The notes: a model not told the origin generated them from the sequence alone. Shown: positions 47,855-57,125, counted from the stretch's first letter. The stretch: DNA of 64,000 bases from JAZDPK01 sp043797615 (GCA_043797615.1 JAZDPK010000048.1:6905-70904), one strand, 5' to 3'. Numbers and translations are program-made.

Positions 47855-49906
47855 GTGCATTTAATTAAAAATACAATTAAGAGAAGAAAGCCGATTATTT
47901 TCATTTTAGCTTTTTTTTTAATGTTATTCGTTTTAATGCCGGCTGTTTGCGCCATTACGATGACGAGCGGTTATCCGAAGCTGGCGAACTTGTATTTCAA
48001 CTGGTCGATCGGCGCGGACGACGCCAATGCCCTTGCCCGCTATGACATTCTCATAATCGACATGGAGGCGCAGGTTTACTCGCCGCAGAATTTGCAATTG
48101 CTGAAAAAGCTGAATCCGGATATAAAATTAGTCGCCTATCTTGCGGCCGAAGAAATCCGCGGCGATTCCGGATCGCTTAGCGGCACCATGCGCCAGCGCC
48201 TGTTTAATAAAATCCAGGGCGGCTGGTGGCTGCGCGATTTCGCCGGCAAGAAAATCGAATGGTGGCCCGGCAATCCGATGATCAACATCACCGACCAAAC
48301 CGTTTTGAACAACGGCCAGAATTGGGGCGATGTGCTGTCGCAATTCGTGAAAAACGATCTGCTGGCGACCGGATATTGGGACGGCGTGTTTTTCGACAAC
48401 AGCTGGGAGAATCTTGATTTCATGAAAAGCGATAATATCGATTTGAACAATGACGGCCGATCAGAATCAATGGATTTCATAAACGCCAAATGGCAGCTCG
48501 GCATGGAGGATTTGCTCTGGAAAACCAGAAATCTGCTGGGAAGCGAATATTTGATTCTCGGCAACGGCGGCGATTCATATCATGATTATTTGAACGGCGT
48601 TCTTTACGAGCATTTCACCGGCCGCGATTGGGCGAGCCTGATGCAGAAATACAAGCAGATCGCGCTTAGCGGTTTTTATCCGGCGATCGGAATATTAAAC
48701 AGCACGACGGCCGCATTGAACCGGAGCGACGACTACAAAACAATGCGCTACGGCCTGGCCAGCGCGCTGCTCGGCGACGGCTACAGCAGCTTTGACAACG
48801 GAGCGGCCAGCCATTCGGAAATATGGTGGTACGACGAATACGAGACATCGCTCGGCAAGCCGGCCGGAGAAGCGTTCAACGTTTTCGACAGCGGCAAAGC
48901 GTTCAAGCCCGGCGTGTGGCGCCGCGATTTCACGAACGGATTGGTGCTTGTCAATTCGTCAAACGAAAGCCGAGACGTTGACCTTGGCGCTGACTATGAA
49001 AAAATCCAAGGCACGCAGGACGCGGGAATAAACGACGGCTCGATCGCGTCGGAAGTGAGCCTGGCGTCGAAAGACGGCATTATCCTGCTCCGCACGCTTG
49101 ATAAGATCGCGGGCGCGGTCTACATGAACGGCTCGTTCGCCCGCGTGTTCAACCGCTTCGGACACGTGGCCAGATCCGGATTTTTTTCCTACAACGACAA
49201 ATTCCGCGGCGGCAGCCAAGTGATCGAGCGCGACATCAATAATGACGATGCGATAGAATTCATCTCGGCCGAAGGCAATCGCGTGGATGTCTACGATTCC
49301 ATTGGAAATAAAATACAAACTTTTTTTCCGTACACTGAAAAATTTAAAAATAAAATAAATATCGCCGTCGGTGACCTTGATAACGACGGCCAACTGGAAA
49401 TAGTGACCGGCGCGGCGGACGGCGGGCCGCAAATTATGATTTTCAACAATCAGGGCAGGCAGATCGGGAAAAGCTTTTTCGCGTTCGATAAGAATTCGCG
49501 CGGCGGCGCGAGCGTGGCGCTCGGCGACGTTGACGGCGACGGCTTATTGGAAATTATTGCCGGAGCCGGAGTCCGCAACGCGCCTGAAACGCGCGTATTC
49601 AATCGCGACAAAAAGTTGATTTCAAAATTTTTAGCGTATGACAAGAATTTCCGCGGCGGCGTGAACCTGGCGGCCGGCGACATTAATGCGGACGGCATTG
49701 ACGAAATTATCACCGGCGCGGGCAAGGGAGGCGGGCCGCACGTGCGCGTTTTCGATAAAAACGGAAAATCGGCCGGGCCGTCGTTTTTCGCGTTTGACAA
49801 ATCGCTGCGGTCCGGAGTCAAAGTAACGGCGGCGGACCTGGATAATGATGGCTTATTCGAGATTATTGCGACAACATCTGACGTGTTTACTCTTGCAGGG
49901 CTATAG
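47855..49906 (+). CDS. Putative glycoside hydrolase (GHL15-like) with FG-GAP/VCBS-type repeats
   Basis: 683 residues, secreted. Signal peptide or anchor at about 14-33, then a TIM-barrel-like domain (about 45-400): DILIIDMEAQVYSPQNLQLLKKLNPDIKLVAYLAAEE, WWPGNPMINITDQTVLN, GYWDGVFFDNSWENLDF and EHFTGRD, resembling GHL15/DUF4015-type putative hydrolases with candidate acidic residues in FDNSW and EHF. From about 430 come four to five FG-GAP-like repeats with calcium-binding DxDxDG loops (VGDLDNDGQLEIVTGAADGGPQ; LGDVDGDGLLEIIAGAG; AGDINADGIDEIITGAGKGGGPHVRVF; AADLDNDGLFEII), a possible beta propeller. GTG start. Likely acts on extracellular polysaccharide. Confidence 0.8.
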   Translation: MHLIKNTIKRRKPIIFILAFFLMLFVLMPAVCAITMTSGYPKLANLYFNWSIGADDANALARYDILIIDMEAQVYSPQNLQLLKKLNPDIKLVAYLAAEEIRGDSGSLSGTMRQRLFNKIQGGWWLRDFAGKKIEWWPGNPMINITDQTVLNNGQNWGDVLSQFVKNDLLATGYWDGVFFDNSWENLDFMKSDNIDLNNDGRSESMDFINAKWQLGMEDLLWKTRNLLGSEYLILGNGGDSYHDYLNGVLYEHFTGRDWASLMQKYKQIALSGFYPAIGILNSTTAALNRSDDYKTMRYGLASALLGDGYSSFDNGAASHSEIWWYDEYETSLGKPAGEAFNVFDSGKAFKPGVWRRDFTNGLVLVNSSNESRDVDLGADYEKIQGTQDAGINDGSIASEVSLASKDGIILLRTLDKIAGAVYMNGSFARVFNRFGHVARSGFFSYNDKFRGGSQVIERDINNDDAIEFISAEGNRVDVYDSIGNKIQTFFPYTEKFKNKINIAVGDLDNDGQLEIVTGAADGGPQIMIFNNQGRQIGKSFFAFDKNSRGGASVALGDVDGDGLLEIIAGAGVRNAPETRVFNRDKKLISKFLAYDKNFRGGVNLAAGDINADGIDEIITGAGKGGGPHVRVFDKNGKSAGPSFFAFDKSLRSGVKVTAADLDNDGLFEIIATTSDVFTLAGL

Positions 49907-49967
49907 TCGACGCAAAAATACGCGAAAGGGAAACGCAAAACCTCGCTAAACCATTCAGATTATAAAT

Positions 49968-50363
49968 ATGAGCGACAAATTGCTTTATAAAGAAGAGTCA
50001 TTCATTATACAGGGCGCGTTTTTTCGAGTCTATGAAACTTTCCGAAATTCGCAGAAAGAAAATGTTTGCCATAATGCATTGATTGAAGATTTGAAGCAGG
50101 CGGGACTCAAAGTTGAAAAGAACAAGCGGATAGAAATTTATTACAACGGTAAAAAAGTCGGTACATACGTTCCGGATTTAATAGTTAATGAAATAATACT
50201 CATTGAATTGAAATGCAAACCGTTCATCCATAAGGACGATCAAAAGCAGTTCTGGTATTATTTAAAAAATTCTAAATATAAAGTTGGATATCTTGTTAAC
50301 TTCGGCAAACCAAACGGCGTGGAATTTATTAGGCGCGTATATGATACAGCCCGAATAGTTTAG
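49968..50363 (+). CDS. GxxExxY-type (PD-(D/E)XK_3) protein, degenerate
   Basis: 131 residues. Matches the GxxExxY family fold: GAFFRVYETF, ALIEDLKQAGLKVEKNKRIEIYYNGKKVGTYVPDLIVNEIILIELKCK, then KQFWYYLKNSKYKVGYLVNFGKPNG. The nuclease-like D (VPDLIV) and E-x-K (ELK) are present, but the name-giving GxxExxY is replaced by SQKENVCHN. Function of the family is unknown. Lower GC than its neighbours; perhaps acquired. Confidence 0.75.
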   Translation: MSDKLLYKEESFIIQGAFFRVYETFRNSQKENVCHNALIEDLKQAGLKVEKNKRIEIYYNGKKVGTYVPDLIVNEIILIELKCKPFIHKDDQKQFWYYLKNSKYKVGYLVNFGKPNGVEFIRRVYDTARIV

Positions 50364-50407
50364 CGTTTTTTTGCGTTTGTATTTTGCGTTGTTTAGCGTT
50401 TAAACAT

Positions 50408-52252
50408 ATGAATCAAAATAATTTCACCATCAGACCGACCGACGACGTCGAGAAAATCGAGGAGGAGATCATCGAGGCCGCGGACAAGGCCGGCAGGAAA
50501 AACGTGATCGTCAACATTTTTTCGTTTCCGGCAAAAAGGCTGAAGCGGCGCTGGCACGTCAGATACAAATTCAATAAAAAACATCTGGTGATGGATATTC
50601 TTATCGCCGTCGGGATTTTGGTTTTGATCGGTTTGAACATTTTCTGGGCGTACGGCGGGTTCCATTATTTCATCAATAATTTGAACGTCGTTGTTTCTTC
50701 GGCGAAAACAGAATGCCAGAGCGGCGAATCGGCCGCGTTCACGGTCAATTACGCCAACAACAACAGCTATAAAATCGAAGAAGCGGTTTTAAGCGTGCGC
50801 TGGCCGAAGAATTTCCAAGTGGAAAAAGTTTCCGCCCTGAATTTCAATTTGAGCGACAATACCGTTGATCTCGGCAGTCTGAAAGCCGGCGCCAACGGCG
50901 GATTTACGGCGAGCGGCCGGGTGATCGGCGATTTGAACGAGGAGCAGATTTTAATGGTAAACATCAATTATTACAAAACCGGCAAGACCGGCGTGCGCCT
51001 GATCGGCCAATTCGAGAACAATAGCAGTTTCAAATACAAAATTACCGGCAGTTATTTGTCCGTTCAAAACGATTTGCCGGAACGCTTGGCGAATCAGGAA
51101 AAATGGCCGTGGACGATTAAAATAAAAAACACCAGCGCGGACATTACTTATGAAAAAATCGTTGTTGTTCCGAACGTTGACAATGAACTTGTCGCCGATA
51201 AAAATGAGTACACGATTGAGAATTTGGCGCCGGGGAAAGAGGCGAGCGTCATTATCAATGGAAAATTAATCACGGAGAAAACAAGTAAATCGCTCGGCTT
51301 TAAAGTCTATTGGCAAAAAGGGGACTGGAAATTATTGCAAGCCGATTTTCAAAAAGAAACGCCGGTTTTGCAGCCGAATTTTCAGCTTAGCCACAGTTTT
51401 GGCAAAACCGGATCAATTAACCCTGGCGAGTGGGTTGATTTAACCATGGATTATAATAACGCCGGCGATTACACTTTGGAAAACGCGGAATTGAGTTTAA
51501 ATTTAACCGGAGAGTACTGGGATTTGAGCCAAGTGAAAAAAGAAACCGGCCGCGTTGTCGGCAACAAAATCGTTTGGAATTTCAGCGATCTGCCGCGCTT
51601 GGCTTTGATCCAGCCGCGCGAAAAAGGCCAGATAAAATTGAGCGTCAAAACCAAAGAATTCGTGGCCAACAGCCAGGCGCTGAATCTGGCCAGTTCGACT
51701 TCGGCGAAATACAAGATCGGCGGCCAAGCCGTTGAAATGATCGGCGATGAAATAAATTCGCGCTTGAACAGCAATTTGTCGGCCAGCGTTTATCCGATGT
51801 ATTTCGCGCTGACCGGCGATCAGCTGGGGCGCGGACCATTGCCGCCCCGCGTTGGCAAAGAAACGAAGTATTGGATTTTCGTTAAATTGATTAACGACAT
51901 AAGCGCCGTGAAAAACGTTTCCGTTAAAATCGGACTGCCGGCGAACGTCGTGGCCACCGGCCTGACCAGCGTGCCGGTCGGCGATCCGATCCAATTTGAC
52001 AATAATAAAAGAGAATTTGTCTGGCAGATCAGCGAAGTTCCGGTCAAGCCGGCGAACATCGGCTTTGCATTCGAAGCGGGCATCATTCCGACGCTTTTGC
52101 AAGCCGGAACTTATCCGGCCTTGATCGACAGCATAATCGTTTCCGGTTACGACAGCGCTACCGGCGACAAAATCGAGAAATCATTCGGCGGCGTGACGAC
52201 GAACCTGAACCATGATCCGAAAGGAAAATTGAAAGACGGAGCGGCTCGTTAA
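50408..52252 (+). CDS. Large membrane-anchored protein with repeated beta-sandwich domains
   Basis: 614 residues from ATG 50408 (an upstream in-frame start at 50384 is less likely). N-terminal cytoplasmic part (about 1-50, with a basic stretch RLKRRWHVRYKFNKK), one membrane segment (about 53-77), and an extracellular part made of four to five immunoglobulin-like domains, with DUF11/CARDB-like motifs (AFTVNYANNNSYKIEEAVLSVRWPKNFQVE; WVDLTMDYNNAGDYTLENAELSLNL). No catalytic motifs. Typical of CPR cell-surface scaffold proteins. No SD. Confidence 0.75.
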   Translation: MNQNNFTIRPTDDVEKIEEEIIEAADKAGRKNVIVNIFSFPAKRLKRRWHVRYKFNKKHLVMDILIAVGILVLIGLNIFWAYGGFHYFINNLNVVVSSAKTECQSGESAAFTVNYANNNSYKIEEAVLSVRWPKNFQVEKVSALNFNLSDNTVDLGSLKAGANGGFTASGRVIGDLNEEQILMVNINYYKTGKTGVRLIGQFENNSSFKYKITGSYLSVQNDLPERLANQEKWPWTIKIKNTSADITYEKIVVVPNVDNELVADKNEYTIENLAPGKEASVIINGKLITEKTSKSLGFKVYWQKGDWKLLQADFQKETPVLQPNFQLSHSFGKTGSINPGEWVDLTMDYNNAGDYTLENAELSLNLTGEYWDLSQVKKETGRVVGNKIVWNFSDLPRLALIQPREKGQIKLSVKTKEFVANSQALNLASSTSAKYKIGGQAVEMIGDEINSRLNSNLSASVYPMYFALTGDQLGRGPLPPRVGKETKYWIFVKLINDISAVKNVSVKIGLPANVVATGLTSVPVGDPIQFDNNKREFVWQISEVPVKPANIGFAFEAGIIPTLLQAGTYPALIDSIIVSGYDSATGDKIEKSFGGVTTNLNHDPKGKLKDGAAR

Positions 52253-52333
52253 TCCTAAAAGCAACAAATCCTACGGCAAAAATACAGATAAAATCCGGAT
52301 CAATATCCTTTGATTCGGATTTTTCATTCCATC

Positions 52334-52361
52334 TTGACATTCGTTTTCATATTGCTATAAT
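52334..52361 (+). promoter_or_regulatory. Promoter of gene 52422
   Basis: TTGACA (52334-52339), 16 bp, TATAAT (52356-52361). Confidence 0.85.
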
Positions 52362-52421
52362 TGCATATCATCATTGTTCATTGATCAAATAAACCCATAA
52401 AACACAGAAGGAGGTGCGGAA

Positions 52422-53171
52422 ATGGCGTTTTCAAAGTTGAAAAAGGAGTTGAAGGAGCTGGTGTCGGCGGAAGACGTTCCACTCGGCGATTTGTCTTTCG
52501 CGATTCTGGGCGTCATCGGCAAGGCCGGTTCGGAAGCCGAAGAGCGGGAGCTTGTGCAGTTTGTCATTGAAAATTTCTGGCTGCTGACATCGAGCCGCAA
52601 GATTGAACTCGAAACAGCGCTCAGCCGGCAAGAATTCAATCGAATCGTTGAATCGCTGAGCCAATACAATTTGCTTGAGGACTTGTTCGTTATTTTTCAA
52701 AAAAACAACAATACGCCTCAAGACACGGCCAAGGCTTTCGTTGAATATTTGAGAAAGTTCAACAAAAAAGAATGCTCGGTGATTTTGACCGTCGCGGCTT
52801 CATCTTTTCTTCCTTATGTTTACTTTCCCAATTTGCCCGAGCAAGTTGATCATCAACAGCTCTCTGCGATATTGAACAGGTATCATCGGCAATTCGTGAT
52901 GATAGAGAGAATGTTGAAGCAGGAAAGTTGGTGCTCGCAGAGAAAAGTCGCGAAAATATTGAGAGTGATTGAAAGCCTGACGGATCCGCAGGCAAAGGTC
53001 CTGGCTTTTACGTATGCGATGAGCGCAACGCAGAAAATGAGCGCGCCGGTGCAGATCATCCCGATTATCGATCCGCGCGCGCTGCAGAACGCGATGTTTT
53101 CCAATCCGGCCGGCGCCGCCGATGTCGACGACGAGCCGCCGCCTCCCTTGGACAAAAACAAATTGATCTGA
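52422..53171 (+). CDS. Soluble helical protein of unknown function
   Basis: 249 residues, mainly helical, no signal peptide or membrane segment. Segments: LKKELKELVSAEDVPLGDLSFAILGVIGKAGSEAEERELVQFVIENFWLL, then a middle helical bundle and a Pro-rich end (DDEPPPPLDKN). One possible pair of Cys. No family recognised. SD AAGGAGG about 8 bp before the ATG, consensus promoter and terminator, so another isolated unit of the SD class. Confidence 0.65.
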   Translation: MAFSKLKKELKELVSAEDVPLGDLSFAILGVIGKAGSEAEERELVQFVIENFWLLTSSRKIELETALSRQEFNRIVESLSQYNLLEDLFVIFQKNNNTPQDTAKAFVEYLRKFNKKECSVILTVAASSFLPYVYFPNLPEQVDHQQLSAILNRYHRQFVMIERMLKQESWCSQRKVAKILRVIESLTDPQAKVLAFTYAMSATQKMSAPVQIIPIIDPRALQNAMFSNPAGAADVDDEPPPPLDKNKLI

Positions 53172-53186
53172 TCAACCGATTCATCG

Positions 53187-53215
53187 GGCGCCAACGCTTT
53201 GGCGCCTTTTATTTT
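53187..53215 (+). terminator. Intrinsic terminator of gene 52422
   Basis: GGGCGCCA and TGGCGCCT around a short loop, then TTTATTTT. Confidence 0.88.
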
Positions 53216-53216
53216 G

Positions 53217-53303
53217 GACGTGGGAGGTGGGAAGTTGGAGGTTAGAAAAAATCGCAAATTAATCTTTCTCATTACCCACATCTCACATCCAATTTCCATT
53301 TTA
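53217..53303. repeat. Two-armed 9-bp-period element (GTGGGAGGT family, copy 2)
   Basis: Left: GGACGTGGG, AGGTGGGAA, GTTGGAGGT. Right read backwards: GGAAATTGG, ATGTGAGAT, GTGGGTAAT. Related to the element at 34157. Its right arm ends at the CIRCE operator. Confidence 0.75.
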
Positions 53304-53342
53304 GCAGTCTGCTTGACAGAGTGCTAATTCGCTTGGTATAAT
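53301..53342 (+). promoter_or_regulatory. CIRCE operator overlapping the hrcA promoter
   Basis: TTAGCAGTC, 9 bp, GAGTGCTAA (53301-53327), one base off the perfect CIRCE inverted repeat (C to G at the sixth pair). The -35 TTGACA (53313-53318) lies inside the 9-bp spacer and TATAAT (53337-53342) follows after 18 bp, so HrcA binding would block RNA polymerase directly. Confidence 0.93.
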
Positions 53343-53377
53343 GCATTTGCCCAATTTTTTTCTCGTTACTTTTCCTT

Positions 53378-54070
53378 ATGAATCCCCGCCAGCAAAAGCT
53401 GATCAAATCAATCATCGAGAATTACATCAAGACCTGCCAGCCCATCGCGTCGGGTTTTTTGGTCGGCAAAGTGGCGGAGCATTTGAGCCCGGCAACCGTT
53501 AGAAACGAAATGGCGACGCTGGAAAAGGAAGGCTACATTTTCCAGCCGCACACTTCGGCCGGCCGCATTCCCACGGAAAAAGCGTATCGATTCTATGTTG
53601 ACAATTATTTGAACAACGAGCGCGAATTGACGGACAAGGAAAAGCAGATTTTGAACGAATTGCAAAAGCAGAATATCGAAGACCGGGAAAAAATCAAGAA
53701 TTTCGCCAAGACGATCGCGCATCTGTCGAAGCAGGGCGTGATGGTGACTTTTTCCGAGTGCGACAATTATTATACCGGCGTGTCCAACATTTTCAGCCAG
53801 CCGGAATTCCAGGATTCGAATCTGGTGGTTAATCTTTCTTCGATTATCGATCATCTGGACAATAAGGTGATTGATCTGATCAATAAAAAAAGAACCGCGC
53901 CGGAAATCCTGATCGGCAAGCAGAATCCGATCGGCGGCGATTGCAGTTTGATCGTGTTCAATTATCAGATCGGCCAATATAAAGGAATCATCGGTTTGCT
54001 CGGGCCGATGCGGATGGAGTATCAGAAAAATTATACGTTGCTGAAGGAGAGCGTTAAGTTGCTTAAATAG
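53378..54070 (+). CDS. hrcA: Heat-inducible transcription repressor HrcA
   Basis: 230 residues, shorter than the roughly 340-residue HrcA of many bacteria but similar to CPR forms; the central GAF-like domain is reduced. The DNA-binding winged helix is conserved: KLIKSIIENYIKTCQPIASGFLVGKVAEHLSPATVRNEMATLEKEGYIFQPHTSAGRIPTEKAYRFYVDNYL. The C-terminus (GLLGPMRMEYQKNYTLLKESVKLL) matches the family end. It binds CIRCE and represses the block hrcA-grpE-dnaK; the operator lies 50 bp upstream of its own start. No SD. Confidence 0.95.
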   Translation: MNPRQQKLIKSIIENYIKTCQPIASGFLVGKVAEHLSPATVRNEMATLEKEGYIFQPHTSAGRIPTEKAYRFYVDNYLNNERELTDKEKQILNELQKQNIEDREKIKNFAKTIAHLSKQGVMVTFSECDNYYTGVSNIFSQPEFQDSNLVVNLSSIIDHLDNKVIDLINKKRTAPEILIGKQNPIGGDCSLIVFNYQIGQYKGIIGLLGPMRMEYQKNYTLLKESVKLLK

Positions 54071-54174
54071 CAAGACTAGCCAGACAAGCGAGACCAGCAA
54101 GACAAGTCTCATGTGAATAAATCCAAAATGTAACTCGTTTAGCTCGTCTTGCCTGTCTTGCTCGTTTTACTCAA
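54068..54174. repeat. Two-armed 9-bp-period element between hrcA and grpE
   Basis: Left (54068-54103): TAGCAAGAC, TAGCCAGAC, AAGCGAGAC, CAGCAAGAC. Right read backwards: GAGTAAAAC, GAGCAAGAC, AGGCAAGAC, GAGCTAAAC. The unit (AGCAAGAC) is unlike family 1 but the layout of four units per arm is the same. Confidence 0.88.
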
Positions 54175-54192
54175 TAAATCTAAATTTATATT

Positions 54193-54762
54193 ATGCTAAA
54201 AAAAGACGATAAAACAAAACATGACAAGGAGTTCGAAGATCTGCGCGTCAAATGCGCCGAATACTTGGACGGCTGGAAGCGGGCGAGCGCGGACTATCAG
54301 AATTTGGTCAAGGAAACCGCGAAAAGCAGGCGCGAATACGTGAATTACGCGAATGAAAATCTGATTTTGGAAATGCTGCCGATTCTTGACAATTTCAAAC
54401 TCGCGTTTAACCAAATCCCTGAATCGGAAAAAAACAGCGCTTGGGTGGCCGGATTCCAGCATATCAAGAAGCAATTGGAGGAGTTGTTGAAAGGCAACGG
54501 CTGCGAAGAAATTAAGACCGTGGGACATCTGTTCAATCCGCTTGAACACGAGGCGATTGAGCAAGTTAATACTGAAGCGCACGCGGACAATGCCGTTGTC
54601 CTTGAAAAGAGGCCGGGCTACAAGTTGAACAATAAAGTTGTTCAGGCGGCGAAGGTGGTTGTTAACATGAGAGACAAGGGGGACACGTGCGACGAGAGTG
54701 ACAGGGGTGATATTGAGAATAAATTGCCAAAAGAAGAAAACGAGGATAAAAGCAAAACGTAG
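54193..54762 (+). CDS. grpE: Nucleotide exchange factor GrpE
   Basis: 189 residues. Long N-terminal coiled coil (KHDKEFEDLRVKCAEYLDGWKRASADYQNLVKETAKSRREY), then NLILEMLPILDNFKLAFNQIP, GFQHIKKQLEELLKGNGCEEIKTVGHLFNPLEHEAIEQV and the beta-domain end GYKLNNKVVQAAKVVVN. Exchanges ADP for ATP on DnaK. After the core the protein ends in an acidic, Lys/Glu-rich tail. No SD; behind the repeat element. Confidence 0.94.
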   Translation: MLKKDDKTKHDKEFEDLRVKCAEYLDGWKRASADYQNLVKETAKSRREYVNYANENLILEMLPILDNFKLAFNQIPESEKNSAWVAGFQHIKKQLEELLKGNGCEEIKTVGHLFNPLEHEAIEQVNTEAHADNAVVLEKRPGYKLNNKVVQAAKVVVNMRDKGDTCDESDRGDIENKLPKEENEDKSKT

Positions 54763-54787
54763 AAAGAGGATCGCTTGGTAAATAGAG

Positions 54788-54915
54788 CATTGAAGATTGC
54801 TTCGCTTCGCCTGCCTGCTCGCCTCCGCGAAGCGCTTCTCGCCGTCGCGTAGCCGCTATGGCGGAGCACGGCGGCGGAGCGGGGCCGGCCGGCAAGCTCG
54901 CAATGACATTCATTA
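54788..54915. repeat. Compound GC-rich palindromic repeat between grpE and dnaK
   Basis: Begins GAAGATTGCTTCGC and ends GCTCGCAATGACATTC, an inverted repeat of a type common in bacteria. Inside is a copy of the element present in the gyrB frame (CTCGCCGTCGCG...GGCGGAG). It seems to be two repeats nested in each other. Confidence 0.75.
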
Positions 54916-54969
54916 GGTAAAGCCCGCGATTAAATCATTAAGGTAATAATAATCATAATAAATAATTGC

Positions 54970-55045
54970 TAGGTTATTAAGTCTATTGGTTAACTTGTCA
55001 TTTGAACCAGTTAACCAGTGAACTAGTTAACCAGTAAACCAGATA
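54970..55045. repeat. Two-armed 8-bp-period element upstream of dnaK
   Basis: Right arm read backwards: CTGGTTTA, CTGGTTAA, CTAGTTCA, CTGGTTAA, CTGGTT. Left arm: GGTTATTAA, GTCTATTGG, TTAACTTGT, a looser mirror. Ends 3 bp before the dnaK ATG. Same units as the element before rodA. Confidence 0.75.
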
Positions 55046-55047
55046 AT

Positions 55048-57015
55048 ATGTCCAAGATACTTGGCATCGATCTCGGCACCACGAACAGCTGCGTCGCCAT
55101 CATGGAAGGCGGGCAGCCGAAAATTTTAGAAAACAAGGAAGGCAATCGCACCACGCCTTCGATCGTCGCGATTTCAAAGACCGGCGAACGCCTGGTCGGT
55201 TTGACCGCGAAAAGGCAGTCGGTGACCAATCCGAAAGACACGATTTTTTCCGTGAAACGGCTGATCGGCCGGCGGTTCGACAGCGACGAAGTGAAGCGCG
55301 ACAAGGAAGTTTTGCCTTACGAAATCGTCAAATCCGGCAACGGCGTGAAAATAAAAATGTCGGGCAAGGAATATACGCCGGAAGAAATTTCCGCGATGAT
55401 TCTGCAAAAATTGAAAGCGGACGCGGAAGACCGGCTCGGCGAAAAGATCGAAGAAGCGATCATCACCGTTCCCGCCTATTTCGACGATTCCCAGCGCCAA
55501 GCCACGAAGGTCGCCGGCGAAATCGCCGGCCTTAAAGTCCGCCGCATCATCAACGAGCCGACGGCTGCGGCTTTGGCGTACGGCTTCGGCCAAAAGAACG
55601 GCGGCGCGAAAGGCAAGCAAATCGCGGTTTACGATCTGGGCGGCGGCACTTTTGACATTTCCATTCTCGATGTCAGTTCCGACACCGTTGAAGTGAAATC
55701 AACCAACGGCGACACGCACCTTGGCGGCGACGATTTCGACCGAAAAATAATCGATTGGATAATCAACGAATTCAAAAAGCAAAGCGGCCTGGATTTGAGC
55801 CGCGACGTGATGGCGCTCCAGCGCGTGAAGGAAGCGGCGGAAAAAGCCAAAATCGAATTGTCCACTTCGCAGGAAACGGAAATCAACCAGCCGTTCATCG
55901 GCCAGGACAAGGACGGCAGTCCGGTTCATTTGGTCATAAAATTATCAAGATCGAAAATGGAAGAGCTTGTTTATCAATTGGTGGAAAATACGATCGCGCC
56001 GTGCCAGGCGGCATTGAAAGACGCCGGTTTGGGCGTGGGCGATTTGGATGAAGTGATCCTGGTCGGCGGCATGACCCGCATGCCGTTGGTTTTGAAAAAA
56101 GTGGAAGAATTTTTCAAGAAAAAACCGAATATCAGCGTCAATCCCGACGAAGTGGTGGCGGCCGGAGCGGCGGTGCAAGCCGGAGTTTTGCAAGGCGACA
56201 TAAAAGACGTTTTATTGTTAGACGTTACGCCGTTGTCGCTGGGAATTGAAACGCTGGGCGGCGTGATGACAAAATTAATCGAAAGAAATACGACCGTGCC
56301 GACTCAGAAAACCCAAGTTTTCTCAACGGCCAGCGACAGCCAAACGACCGTGGAAATTCACGTTCTGCAAGGCGAGCGCGAAATGGCCGATGGAAATAAA
56401 ACGCTCGGCAGATTCATTCTCGACGGCATACCGAACGCGCCGCGCGGCATTCCGCAGATCGAAGTGACTTTCGACATCGACGCGAACGGCATTTTGAACG
56501 TGAAAGCGAAGGACAAAGCCACGAGCAAAGAACAGAAAATCACGATCACCGCATCTTCGGGTTTGAGCAAGGATGAAGTCGAAAAAATGAAAAAGGACGC
56601 GGAAGCGCACGCCGAGGAAGACAAAAAGAAAAAAGAGCAGATTGAAATAAAGAATCAGGCCGATTCAGTTGTTTACGCCACGGAAAAAATGATTAAAGAC
56701 GCTGGCGACCCCTCGACAAGCTCGGGGCAGGCGAAGATTCCGGAGGATGTTAAAAAAGATTTGACCGATAAAATTGAAGATCTGAAAAAGATTAAAGACG
56801 GCGAAGACACGGACGCGATAAAAAAGAAATTGGAAGAGATAAATCAGATCGCGATGAAGTTGGGAGAAGCGATGTATAAGCAGCAGGGCGAACAAGGCAA
56901 ACAGGGCGGACAAGGCGAAAATGGCAAAACAGAAGAACCCTCCTCCGCCAAGGCTTCGGAGGGCGAGCCGAAAAACGAAAAGACCGAAGAAGGAAATTTC
57001 ACCGAGAAAAAGTAA
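55048..57015 (+). CDS. dnaK: Chaperone DnaK (Hsp70)
   Basis: 655 residues. ATPase domain with [53 protein letters not shown] and [14 protein letters not shown]; substrate domain with [14 protein letters not shown] and the helical lid. In the lid two stretches look like inserted palindromic repeats: [12 protein letters not shown] (encoded at 56708-56730, CCCCTCGAC/GCTCGGGGCAGG) and [10 protein letters not shown] (56940-56963, CCTCCGCC/GGCTTCGGAGG), the second in the disordered tail. It should belong to the CIRCE regulon although an ordinary CIRCE is seen only before hrcA. No SD. Confidence 0.97.
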   Translation: MSKILGIDLGTTNSCVAIMEGGQPKILENKEGNRTTPSIVAISKTGERLVGLTAKRQSVTNPKDTIFSVKRLIGRRFDSDEVKRDKEVLPYEIVKSGNGVKIKMSGKEYTPEEISAMILQKLKADAEDRLGEKIEEAIITVPAYFDDSQRQATKVAGEIAGLKVRRIINEPTAAALAYGFGQKNGGAKGKQIAVYDLGGGTFDISILDVSSDTVEVKSTNGDTHLGGDDFDRKIIDWIINEFKKQSGLDLSRDVMALQRVKEAAEKAKIELSTSQETEINQPFIGQDKDGSPVHLVIKLSRSKMEELVYQLVENTIAPCQAALKDAGLGVGDLDEVILVGGMTRMPLVLKKVEEFFKKKPNISVNPDEVVAAGAAVQAGVLQGDIKDVLLLDVTPLSLGIETLGGVMTKLIERNTTVPTQKTQVFSTASDSQTTVEIHVLQGEREMADGNKTLGRFILDGIPNAPRGIPQIEVTFDIDANGILNVKAKDKATSKEQKITITASSGLSKDEVEKMKKDAEAHAEEDKKKKEQIEIKNQADSVVYATEKMIKDAGDPSTSSGQAKIPEDVKKDLTDKIEDLKKIKDGEDTDAIKKKLEEINQIAMKLGEAMYKQQGEQGKQGGQGENGKTEEPSSAKASEGEPKNEKTEEGNFTEKK

Positions 57016-57048
57016 TTATAAATTATCTATTGAGCTTAAAAGGGTTGA

Positions 57049-57066
57049 GCCTGCCGGCAGGCAGGC
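57049..57066. repeat. GCCTGCCGGCAGGCAGGC palindrome
   Basis: 18 bp with a CTGCCGGCAG core between dnaK and the next gene. A matching palindrome lies inside the MITE candidate (15003-15022). Confidence 0.65.
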
Positions 57067-57125
57067 GAACCGCGGAATTTTCCAGCGGTTCGCGAAACCG
57101 GCCGTGCAGTGAATAAGTCAAAAAT

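Noticed and set aside
54788..54915. A gene between grpE and dnaK
   Set aside because: Short frames there come from GC-rich palindromic repeats also found in gyrB; no start or domain support.
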